Positions 43,140-50,919 of a stretch of 64,000 nt of DNA are shown here, one piece after another. A program made the translations under genes and the position numbers. This DNA is from Bacteroidota bacterium. GTDB lineage: Bacteria > Bacteroidota > Bacteroidia > Chitinophagales > Chitinophagaceae. Every line of letters starts with the position of its first letter. Position 1 is the first letter of the stretch. The stretch spans positions 128,064 through 192,063 of the forward strand of contig JAFDXL010000004.1 in assembly GCA_018267955.1 (NCBI GenBank), read 5' to 3'. The notes beneath the pieces are model-generated. The model saw nothing but the letters and a program-made list of their open reading frames with translations. It was not told the origin of the DNA and made no database searches.

Positions 43140-44012
43140 TTATTTCCTGTCATAGCTTTTCGGGATGTTGAAAGGAAAATCAAGCGGTTCGTCAAAATCC
43201 ACTTTATTGAAATTCATATCAATATAATGCTCATCACCGCCATTATTGATCGTAATGACTCTTTGCATCGAAAACAGCTTATTATCTATGATTTCATAAC
43301 CACCGTATTGCATCAGTCCCTGTGTACTATCATCAGCAGTACGCATCTGTAATGTTCGTATGCTGCTGTCGGCCTTGTTAAAACTTAATTGCTGTACCAT
43401 TTGGTTATCCTGTACCTGCATAGTCCAGGTACCGCCAAAATCGCCTACATCAACGGGATCCCCACCCTGTTTGAGCACATTACCCATAATGAGGTTTTGC
43501 ATAGTAGCGAAGTCTACAGAAACAGGAAGCAATTTATTTACATCCGCTATCTGCAGTTGACGTACCTCTTTTTGCAGATTGTTGATTAGTGAAATGCTAT
43601 CAGGGGTTATCAAGACTCTTGCCACGGGTATGGTACCGCCAAGGGCAGTTACATTGATCCATATTATAGAGTCTTTTTTGATCCGAATGTGGGCGACGAA
43701 CTCCTGCTTATCATTACCGGCAATATGGTGCATCTTGGCTTTACCACTAAAGGAAACAAATGGCACCTGGCGATCTGCGAGGTTAAGCAGCATAGCAGTC
43801 AGTGTCTTTTTTTGCTCAGAACCAACACCTCCGGATCCGGGCAACTCCTTTGTTACAGGTATAGTATCTACGCTATTCATACCATACCGTTCCTTTATGG
43901 CATATTTATCGATAGTAACATTTTTCCTGACAGGCTTTTTGCCCACCTGGCAGGATGCAAATACCAATAAAGATAATAGCACTGCCCCAAACCGCGCTAC
44001 ACTATGATTCAT
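43140..44012 (-). CDS. DUF4292 family lipoprotein
   Basis: 290 residues. Signal peptide ending in the lipobox FASC, with the lipidated cysteine at 21. The mature part is mostly beta strands with alternating polar and hydrophobic residues (FVSFSGKAKMHHI, FVAHIRIKKDSIIWINV, then YEIIDNKLFSMQRVI), a LolA/LolB-like pattern that fits the DUF4292 family of Bacteroidota. A role in carrying or sensing lipids or lipoproteins is possible but unproven. It overlaps the upstream TPR gene by eleven bases. Confidence 0.8.
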   Translation of the reverse strand: MNHSVARFGAVLLSLLVFASCQVGKKPVRKNVTIDKYAIKERYGMNSVDTIPVTKELPGSGGVGSEQKKTLTAMLLNLADRQVPFVSFSGKAKMHHIAGNDKQEFVAHIRIKKDSIIWINVTALGGTIPVARVLITPDSISLINNLQKEVRQLQIADVNKLLPVSVDFATMQNLIMGNVLKQGGDPVDVGDFGGTWTMQVQDNQMVQQLSFNKADSSIRTLQMRTADDSTQGLMQYGGYEIIDNKLFSMQRVITINNGGDEHYIDMNFNKVDFDEPLDFPFNIPKSYDRK

Positions 44013-45744
44013 ACAACTTTCTATCCTTTATTTTCTTATCGATTTCAATATTATCCGTGCCTTTCTCCTTCGCCTTTTTCCATGCTTCCACTGCCTTATC
44101 CACTTCATTCAATTTAAAATAAACATCCCCAAGATGTTCCCAAACCGTGCCATCAGCATGAATGCCATTAGCATCTATAGCTTTTTGTATGTACTCAAGC
44201 GCCTTATCATACTTTCCCTGTTTGTAGAGGATCCACCCGTAAGTGTCCAGAAATGTTGGCTCATTTTTCCTTATCTCCAGCGACTTCATGGACATTTTTT
44301 CTGCGTCATCCAGCCGCACACCTCTTACTGACAAATAATATGCATAATTATTTAACACAGTGGCATTTTCAGGATCCAATGCAAGGGCTTTATTATACGC
44401 TTCATCAGACTGGGGGTATTGTTTATCAAAATTATATGCATCCCCCAGCAGCGTGTACATCTGCGCCAATTGGCCTTTGTTATCTTCGGGCTGCATATCA
44501 ATAGCCCTATTTATAGACTTTACGGCGTTTTTATAGTCGCCTTTATTCATTTTGCCTATTCCATTCAAATAATGAAGCATTGCCTGGTTGGGAAACAACC
44601 TCAATGCTTTTTCAGAATACTTTATAAGCGAGTCTGCATCCTGCTTATCTGTATAGCCCGATAGCAAATTCAGCCAAATACCATATTGAGATCCATCTAC
44701 AGCCACTGATTTTTTATAATACTCTTGCGATGCAGTTGATTTGTTATTTACGGCAAGAGCTTGTGCGTAAGCCGCCAATGCATTGGCATTACCGGGATGT
44801 TGCATGGCTACCTCTTTGGCTATAGCTTCCAGGTCATCTCTTTTAGAAGTATCTCTAAAGTTATTTTGCCAGTAAGATGCCAAAAGCGATATCTGCATAT
44901 CTGCATCGAGGCTACGGTTAGTAATTGCCTTTTTTACAAACAATTCGTATTTAACCGGATCGTTCTTCTTTTTATAATATTCTGCCAGGCTCAGCTGCAC
45001 CGGTGCCTCGTCGCCAAACTGCTGTTCAATTTGCTTGTATAAGGCTTCCGCTTTCTCCGGCATTTTATTATTCTCATAAATCTCTGCCAGTGTTGCGTAA
45101 TACCTGCCCTCTTTAGGATATAGAGCTATGAGCTTTAGCGTGGTCTTAACGGCACCATCTACATCATTCATCTTGAGGTAAAGATCTACCTGGTCATTCA
45201 GTATTTCCTCATCGGTTGAGTCTTTTTGAAGCAATTGGCCCAAAGCTTGCATTGCCTCTTTCGGCTTGTTCTTATACACATACATATGTGCCGCCTTCAG
45301 CAAAAATTCGCGATTATACTTCTGCGTTTTTGCCAGTTGCACATATATATCAGCCGCTTCGTCCTGCCTGTTGGCTAATACCAGTATTTCTGCATACTGA
45401 CTTTTGTACCAGGGATTTGAGTCGTCTATAGAGATGGCCTTCTTAATATACTCTTCAGCCTTTTCAGGTCGGTTTTGTTTGAAGTTGAGCCGTGCCAATT
45501 CATAGAAAGCACCGGCAGCATCCGGTTTCTGCTGCACGACTTTCAACAGCAACTGTTCCGCTTCCTTATCATCGCCTTTCAATTTGGCACGTTCGGCATC
45601 ATAAAATATCATATCCGTCTGCAAACCCGGTGCTGTAATAGCGGGAGCCTGCACAGTATCCTGTGCAACAGCTGGTACATTAAGATATAAACAACCTATC
45701 ACCCAAAAGCCGGCGCTGATGAGCCAATGCCTCAATAAATTCAT
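44002..45744 (-). CDS. Secreted or periplasmic TPR-repeat protein
   Basis: 580 residues. An N-terminal signal peptide (hydrophobic stretch to about 28, VPAVAQ) is followed by around a dozen tetratricopeptide repeats that cover the rest, for example PDAAGAFYELARLNFKQNRP and PENATVLNNYAYYLSVRG. TPR arrays bind partner proteins. It is co-transcribed with a nucleotidyltransferase gene upstream (overlap of four bases) and a DUF4292 lipoprotein gene downstream (overlap of eleven bases), so an envelope assembly role is plausible. No catalytic domain was seen. Confidence 0.85.
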   Translation of the reverse strand: MNLLRHWLISAGFWVIGCLYLNVPAVAQDTVQAPAITAPGLQTDMIFYDAERAKLKGDDKEAEQLLLKVVQQKPDAAGAFYELARLNFKQNRPEKAEEYIKKAISIDDSNPWYKSQYAEILVLANRQDEAADIYVQLAKTQKYNREFLLKAAHMYVYKNKPKEAMQALGQLLQKDSTDEEILNDQVDLYLKMNDVDGAVKTTLKLIALYPKEGRYYATLAEIYENNKMPEKAEALYKQIEQQFGDEAPVQLSLAEYYKKKNDPVKYELFVKKAITNRSLDADMQISLLASYWQNNFRDTSKRDDLEAIAKEVAMQHPGNANALAAYAQALAVNNKSTASQEYYKKSVAVDGSQYGIWLNLLSGYTDKQDADSLIKYSEKALRLFPNQAMLHYLNGIGKMNKGDYKNAVKSINRAIDMQPEDNKGQLAQMYTLLGDAYNFDKQYPQSDEAYNKALALDPENATVLNNYAYYLSVRGVRLDDAEKMSMKSLEIRKNEPTFLDTYGWILYKQGKYDKALEYIQKAIDANGIHADGTVWEHLGDVYFKLNEVDKAVEAWKKAKEKGTDNIEIDKKIKDRKLYES

Positions 45745-46748
45745 ATTAGTGTAGAAAAATCGCCAAGGCTGATATCTCGCGGCTTTTCATTGTAATTTAC
45801 GTTTTTACCTAATAACGAGTTCTCTATACGTGCATTTTTAACAATGCTGTGCGCCTGAACAATACTGTTATTAATACGAGCGTCCTTCACCTGCACGCCT
45901 TCCTCCAATGAAACAAACGGGCCTATCACCGAATTGCGGATCACCACATTTTCGCCAATAAAACAAGGCTCAATGATCACAGAATTCTCCATGATCGCTG
46001 TTTCAGATACCAATTGTTCACTATCGGCCTTAATGGATAATATTCTCTGGTTGGTGTAAATAGTAGCATCTTTATTGCCACAGTCCAGCCATTCAGACAC
46101 CTGGTCGGTATAAAATTTCAGACCATTTTTCAGCATGTGATCCATAGCATCTGTGATCTGGTATTCGCCTTTCTGTTTAATATCCTCATCTATCAGGCGC
46201 TGTAATTCCTTGCGCAGGTTTTCACCATCTCTAAAATAATAAACACCAATAATGGCAAGGTCAGATACAAATTCCCTAGGTTTTTCCACAAAAGCTTCGA
46301 TCTCGCCATCTTCTTTCAATTTCACCACGCCAAATGCCGTTGGGTCATCTACTTTTTGTGTCCATACTATAGCATCTTTATTAGTGTCTATACTAAAGGT
46401 TGCCTTGAATAAAGTATCCGCAAATGCAATAAACACATTTCCTTTCAGGCTATCTGCTGCACATAGGATGGCATGCGCCGTTCCCAATGGCTGCTCCTGG
46501 TAGCATATCTTGCCTTTTGCACCAAGGCTCTCTGCTACCTTACAAAGATGGTCCTCTACCTCTTTACCAAAAGATGGCCCGATGATAAAAGCTATCTCAT
46601 CCACTTTTTCGTTACAGGTAGCGATGATATCTTCTACCAGTCGCTGAACAATTGGCTTACCTGCAATAGGGATCAAGGGCTTTGCTGTTGTCAATGTATG
46701 TGGGCGCATCCTTTTGCCCATACCTGCCATTGGGATAATAATATTCAT
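45741..46748 (-). CDS. Sugar-1-phosphate nucleotidyltransferase with C-terminal left-handed beta-helix
   Basis: 335 residues. N-terminal nucleotidyltransferase: MAGMGKRMRPHTLTTAKPLIPI signature at the start, the FAFAD-like IAFADTLF, and EKPREFVSDLAIIGVYYF. From about 245 on, hexapeptide repeats (IMENSVIIEPCFIGENVVIRN and similar) form a short beta-helix. The layout is like GlmU/GCD1-type enzymes. The sugar is not clear: glucose, mannose or GlcNAc 1-phosphate all fit. It belongs to the dut operon and overlaps the TPR gene by four bases. Confidence 0.9.
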   Translation of the reverse strand: MNIIIPMAGMGKRMRPHTLTTAKPLIPIAGKPIVQRLVEDIIATCNEKVDEIAFIIGPSFGKEVEDHLCKVAESLGAKGKICYQEQPLGTAHAILCAADSLKGNVFIAFADTLFKATFSIDTNKDAIVWTQKVDDPTAFGVVKLKEDGEIEAFVEKPREFVSDLAIIGVYYFRDGENLRKELQRLIDEDIKQKGEYQITDAMDHMLKNGLKFYTDQVSEWLDCGNKDATIYTNQRILSIKADSEQLVSETAIMENSVIIEPCFIGENVVIRNSVIGPFVSLEEGVQVKDARINNSIVQAHSIVKNARIENSLLGKNVNYNEKPRDISLGDFSTLI

Positions 46749-46786
46749 TATTTTATTTTATATATTACAATAAAAATCTTCAAATA

Positions 46787-47224
46787 TTAATGCGTGCCGG
46801 AATGGCCAAAGCCACCTATGCCGCGCGCTGTTTCATCCAGCGATTCTGACTGCTCCCAGCTAACCGTTTTGTATTCTGCAATGATCATCTGCGCAATACG
46901 TTCCCCATCTGTTAGCGTTTGCTCTTCTGCACTTAGGTTAATTACTGGGACCATTATTTCACCCCTGTAATCGCTGTCAATCGTACCCGGCGTATTTACC
47001 AAACTAATACCTCGTTTTATTGCCATTCCGCTGCGCGGCCTTATCTGAGCCTCATAGCCAACCGGTAAAGCAATGTATAAACCCGTAGGTATCAAGCGCC
47101 TTTCCAATGACTTTAAGGTAATCGGCTCGGGCAACCATGCTCTAATATCCATGCCAGCAGAACCAGTAGTCTGATATTCAGGTAAACCATGGGGCGACTT
47201 ATTAACGATCTGCACTTTCAGCAT
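46787..47224 (-). CDS. dut: dUTP diphosphatase
   Basis: 145 residues from the ATG at 47224; a nine-codon longer frame would lie inside the promoter. All five dUTPase motifs are visible: [42 protein letters not shown] and the C-terminal [12 protein letters not shown] that closes over the substrate. The trimeric enzyme turns dUTP into dUMP and keeps uracil out of DNA. It heads an operon with the nucleotidyltransferase, TPR and DUF4292 genes. Its -7 element lies eight bases before the ATG. Confidence 0.97.
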   Translation of the reverse strand: MLKVQIVNKSPHGLPEYQTTGSAGMDIRAWLPEPITLKSLERRLIPTGLYIALPVGYEAQIRPRSGMAIKRGISLVNTPGTIDSDYRGEIMVPVINLSAEEQTLTDGERIAQMIIAEYKTVSWEQSESLDETARGIGGFGHSGTH

Positions 47225-47232
47225 AACGGGGG

Positions 47233-47240
47233 CAAAGGTA
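47233..47240 (-). promoter_or_regulatory. Candidate -7 element of the dut operon, leaderless layout (TACCTTTG)
   Basis: On the minus strand TACCTTTG matches TAnnTTTG and ends eight bases before the dut ATG, so the transcript should begin at or near the start codon. No -33 TTG at 19-21 bp. Confidence 0.5.
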
Positions 47241-47342
47241 AGGTGTAGCATTAAACATTAAAACTCAGATACAATATGTTAAATTAACACAGATGTATTA
47301 TTTTTAATACAATACATGATATAAAAAGCTGCAACTAATAAC

Positions 47343-47350
47343 TAACTTTG
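47343..47350 (+). promoter_or_regulatory. Candidate -7 element for the GH3-family gene (TAACTTTG)
   Basis: TAACTTTG matches TAnnTTTG, 39 bases before the ATG at 47390. Its last three bases form the TTG that opens the longer frame, so that start can be dismissed. Confidence 0.5.
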
Positions 47351-47389
47351 CTTCCCTTTATAGAAGAAGGCAATAACGGAGAACGAGCA

Positions 47390-48928
47390 ATGGCATTATT
47401 GGGCAACCTGATATCGAGATCATTAAGAGTTAGGAAACAGTTTAAACTGACGGTAGCGAGCCCTCTTGCATACCAGAGACACACTTTGCGCCAGCTATTG
47501 GAACGCGGGCAATACACCTCTTTTGGAAAACAATATGGCTTTGGTGAAATTCTCAGCACTGAAGTAGATTTCATCAAAGCGTTTAAAAAGAACGTACCCG
47601 TATTCACTTATAATAAAATGTATAAGGAGTGGTGGTACCGATGCCTTGACGGAGAAGAAAATGTAAGCTGGCCCGGTAAGGTTAAATACTTTGCCCTTAG
47701 CTCCGGAACATCAGAATCTGCAAGTAAGCATATACCGGTGACACAGGACATGCTGAGATCCACCAAAAAAGTGGGTTTTAAGCAGTTGTATACTATGACG
47801 GAGTTTAACATTCCACCGGTAGCCTTTCAAAAAGGAGTGCTGATGCTGGGAGGTACCACGTCTTTATTTGAAAAGGGTGGCTACTATGAAGGGGATATGA
47901 GCGGCATCAGTGCCAAGAACATGCCCCGCTGGCTGTCAAACCTGTTTTATAAACCGGGCCAAAAGATATCTAAACGGCCTAAGTGGGAAGATCGGATAAA
48001 GCTTATTATAAGAAAAGCCCCTCAATGGGATGTTGGTACTATCTGCGGCGTACCGGCATGGGTACAGATAGTGTTGGAAGAGGTTATTAAATATCATGGT
48101 GTCCGTAATATCCATGAAATATGGCCGAACCTGAGCATCTATATTCATGGTGGCGTTTCCTTTGAACCATACCGGGAAAGTTTCAAAAAATTGTTGGGCA
48201 GGCCTATAGAGTACATTGAAACCTATATGGCGTCAGAAGGGTCATTTGGTTTTAAAGCCCGCCCTGGGAATCACGGAATCAAACTGGTTTTGAATGCCGG
48301 TATATTTTATGAATTTGTACCATTTACTTCAGAAAATTTTGATGACGATGGGAACCCAAAACCAAACCCCGTTACATACCTGATAAATGAAGTAAAAGAA
48401 GACGTTGACTATGCCGTGATGCTGAGCACCTGCGCCGGCGCCTGGCGTTATATAATTGGTGACGTAATAAGATTTACAGATGCCAAAGAAGGAGAAATAG
48501 CCATTGTAGGGCGTACCAAACAGTTCCTAAGCCTCTGCGGAGAGCATATGTCTGTAGACAATATGAATAAGGCGGTTGATACTGTCTCCAAGAAATTAGG
48601 GTTTACCGTAAGAGAATTTGCAGTTGCCGGCTTTAAGTACGAAAATCTTTTTGCGCACCGCTGGTATGTTGGCTGTGATGATCCTGATATCGACCCTCAA
48701 AAAGTAAGGCAGATACTCGACGAAACGCTTTGTGAAATAAATGATGATTATGCTGTAGAGCGCACATCGGCCCTTAAAGAAGTGTTTGTAGAATTATTAC
48801 CCAACGATACGTTTTACGAGTATATGCGCTTCATAGGCAAAGAAGGTGCGATGAATAAATTTCCCAGGGTATTAAAAAATGGTGCCCTGAAAAACTGGGA
48901 AGAATATCTTGCCCAGAAAGCGATATAG
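47390..48928 (+). CDS. GH3 auxin-responsive-promoter family protein (adenylate-forming acyl-amide synthetase-like)
   Basis: 512 residues from the ATG at 47390. Seen: FALSSGTSESASKHIPVT, the phosphate-binding serine/threonine loop of GH3 enzymes, then YMASEGSFGF and YIIGDVIRFTDAKEGEIAIVGRTKQFLSLCGEHMS, which match the adenylate-forming core and the hinge to the C-terminal domain. Plant GH3 proteins join amino acids to jasmonate or auxin through acyl-adenylates. Bacterial members occur in many Bacteroidota, mostly without known substrate. It diverges from dut and is followed by a hexosaminidase gene 44 bp downstream, perhaps in one transcript. Confidence 0.88.
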   Translation: MALLGNLISRSLRVRKQFKLTVASPLAYQRHTLRQLLERGQYTSFGKQYGFGEILSTEVDFIKAFKKNVPVFTYNKMYKEWWYRCLDGEENVSWPGKVKYFALSSGTSESASKHIPVTQDMLRSTKKVGFKQLYTMTEFNIPPVAFQKGVLMLGGTTSLFEKGGYYEGDMSGISAKNMPRWLSNLFYKPGQKISKRPKWEDRIKLIIRKAPQWDVGTICGVPAWVQIVLEEVIKYHGVRNIHEIWPNLSIYIHGGVSFEPYRESFKKLLGRPIEYIETYMASEGSFGFKARPGNHGIKLVLNAGIFYEFVPFTSENFDDDGNPKPNPVTYLINEVKEDVDYAVMLSTCAGAWRYIIGDVIRFTDAKEGEIAIVGRTKQFLSLCGEHMSVDNMNKAVDTVSKKLGFTVREFAVAGFKYENLFAHRWYVGCDDPDIDPQKVRQILDETLCEINDDYAVERTSALKEVFVELLPNDTFYEYMRFIGKEGAMNKFPRVLKNGALKNWEEYLAQKAI

Positions 48929-48972
48929 GTTCTGTGTAAACAAGCTCGTATATTACCCTTTTTTAAGAAGCG

Positions 48973-50862
48973 ATGAAAAAAGTATCTTTTATTGTGCTGG
49001 CTATAGTTGCTATGGTTAGCGTTTATTTCTATGCCCGTTCGCAGGATGTATACGTCATCCCAGAGCCTGTAAAGGTTACCACCAATAAGTTTGTTTCCTT
49101 TAAGCTGAGCAATCCCATTGTTGTACACGTGGAATCGGCAGAGGCTCAGAGCGCGGCAAATTGCTTATCAGAAAGATTAACACCCGCGACAGGATACCTT
49201 GTAAAAACAGGTAACAAGCCCGGAGCTATAGAACTCAACATCAACAAAAAGCAAAATACAGAAATAGGCCGCGAAGGTTATACGCTTGATGTAACCTCTG
49301 ATAAAGTGATTATTAATGCCAATACATCAGCGGGCCTGTTTTATGGTGTACAAACGCTATTACAATTACTGCCAAAGGAAATAGAAAGCCGTACCATACA
49401 GAATGGAGTGAGCTGGATAATACCTGGCGTGAGCATTGTAGATTATCCAAGATTTGCATGGAGAGGGATCATGCTGGACGTGAGCAGGCATTTCTTTTCT
49501 GTAGACGAGGTAAAGCATTACATCGACAACATATCCCGCTATAAGTACAATGTATTTCACTTGCACCTTACTGACGACCATGGCTGGAGAATAGAAATCA
49601 AGAGCCTGCCAAGACTGACTCAAATAGGTGGGTGCAGGGTAAAACGTACCGGTAAATTTGGTGACTATGAGTGGCCTAAAGACGGTGAACCGGCAACTGA
49701 CTGCGGATACTATACACAGGAACAAATAAAGGATGTTATAGCCTATGCTGCAGCAAGGCATATACAAGTAATGCCCGAAATAGATGTGCCGGGACACAGT
49801 GCTGCCGCTATAGCAGCCTATCCTGATCTTTCCTGCACCAACAACCAAAAAGCATTTGTAAACCCGGGCAGCAAGGTTTCTGAATGGTATAAAGACGGAA
49901 CATTTAAAATCTTTATAGACAATTCACTTGATCCTGCTAATGAACGGGTATATACATTTCTGGACACTGTATTTACAGAAGTGGCAAACCTCTTCCCGTT
50001 TGGCTATATACACATGGGTGGAGACGAATGCTACCATGGCTATTGGGAGAAAGATCCCGGATGCCAGAAGTTGATGAAAGAGCAGGGATTCAGGAACAGC
50101 GATGAGTTACAAAGCTATTTTGTTAAGAGAGTAGCTAATATCATAGAATCGAAAGGAAAGAAAGTAATAGGCTGGGACGAAATACTGCAAGGTGGGCTAG
50201 CACCTAATGCAGCTGTAATGAGCTGGAAAGGTATGGAAGGAGGTACGAAAGCAGCAAAGCTGGGCCACGAAGTAATAATGACTCCAAGCCAATACACCTA
50301 TATAGACCTTCCACAGGGTGATATATCGGTGGAACCGGAATGCTTGACATGGGGTTCTGTTCGGCTGAAGAAAGCATATGAATTTGAGCCCATTCCCGAT
50401 GGCGTTGACCCTAAATATATTTTAGGCGGACAAGCGAATCTGTGGGCTGAAAAAGTGTACGATATGCATCATGGTGAGTATATGACATACCCACGGGCAT
50501 GGGCGTTATCTGATGTGTTTTGGAGCCCGAAAGACAAACGTGACTGGCCAGGGTTTGTTAGCCGTATGGAAAAGCAAATGCCGCGTGCAGATATTGCCGG
50601 CATTAACTATGCAAGAAGCGCATATGATGCTATTGTGCGTCCGTATAAAGAAAAAGGTAAACTTAAAGTAGAATTGAGCACTGAGATTGAAGGTGAAGCC
50701 ATATACTATTCATTTGACAGCGGGGAGTATAAACAATATAAAGAGCCCATTGACATTCCCAATAACATTCAAAAACTAAGTGTATACACCACCTACGGTA
50801 AGGATAATAAAGGAAAAACCATCACATTACCCTTATCTACACTGCTGGCTCGAACAAAATAG
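48973..50862 (+). CDS. Beta-N-acetylhexosaminidase, GH20
   Basis: 629 residues with an N-terminal signal or anchor (hydrophobic 5-20, cleavage probably after ARSQ). An N-terminal GH20b domain (about 25-145) is followed by the catalytic barrel: RHFFSVDEVKHYID, HLHLTDDHGWRIEI, PEIDVPGHSAAAIAAYP and HMGGDECYHGYWE. The substrate-assisted pair is Asp351-Glu352. It removes terminal GlcNAc or GalNAc from chitin fragments, glycans or peptidoglycan pieces in the periplasm or outside. The last 90 residues form a beta-rich domain as in other GH20 enzymes of Bacteroidota. The protein is complete. Confidence 0.95.
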   Translation: MKKVSFIVLAIVAMVSVYFYARSQDVYVIPEPVKVTTNKFVSFKLSNPIVVHVESAEAQSAANCLSERLTPATGYLVKTGNKPGAIELNINKKQNTEIGREGYTLDVTSDKVIINANTSAGLFYGVQTLLQLLPKEIESRTIQNGVSWIIPGVSIVDYPRFAWRGIMLDVSRHFFSVDEVKHYIDNISRYKYNVFHLHLTDDHGWRIEIKSLPRLTQIGGCRVKRTGKFGDYEWPKDGEPATDCGYYTQEQIKDVIAYAAARHIQVMPEIDVPGHSAAAIAAYPDLSCTNNQKAFVNPGSKVSEWYKDGTFKIFIDNSLDPANERVYTFLDTVFTEVANLFPFGYIHMGGDECYHGYWEKDPGCQKLMKEQGFRNSDELQSYFVKRVANIIESKGKKVIGWDEILQGGLAPNAAVMSWKGMEGGTKAAKLGHEVIMTPSQYTYIDLPQGDISVEPECLTWGSVRLKKAYEFEPIPDGVDPKYILGGQANLWAEKVYDMHHGEYMTYPRAWALSDVFWSPKDKRDWPGFVSRMEKQMPRADIAGINYARSAYDAIVRPYKEKGKLKVELSTEIEGEAIYYSFDSGEYKQYKEPIDIPNNIQKLSVYTTYGKDNKGKTITLPLSTLLARTK

Positions 50863-50919
50863 CATTTGGATCATATATAATTAGCAAATACCTACCTTAG
50901 TGCAACTTAAAATAACATT

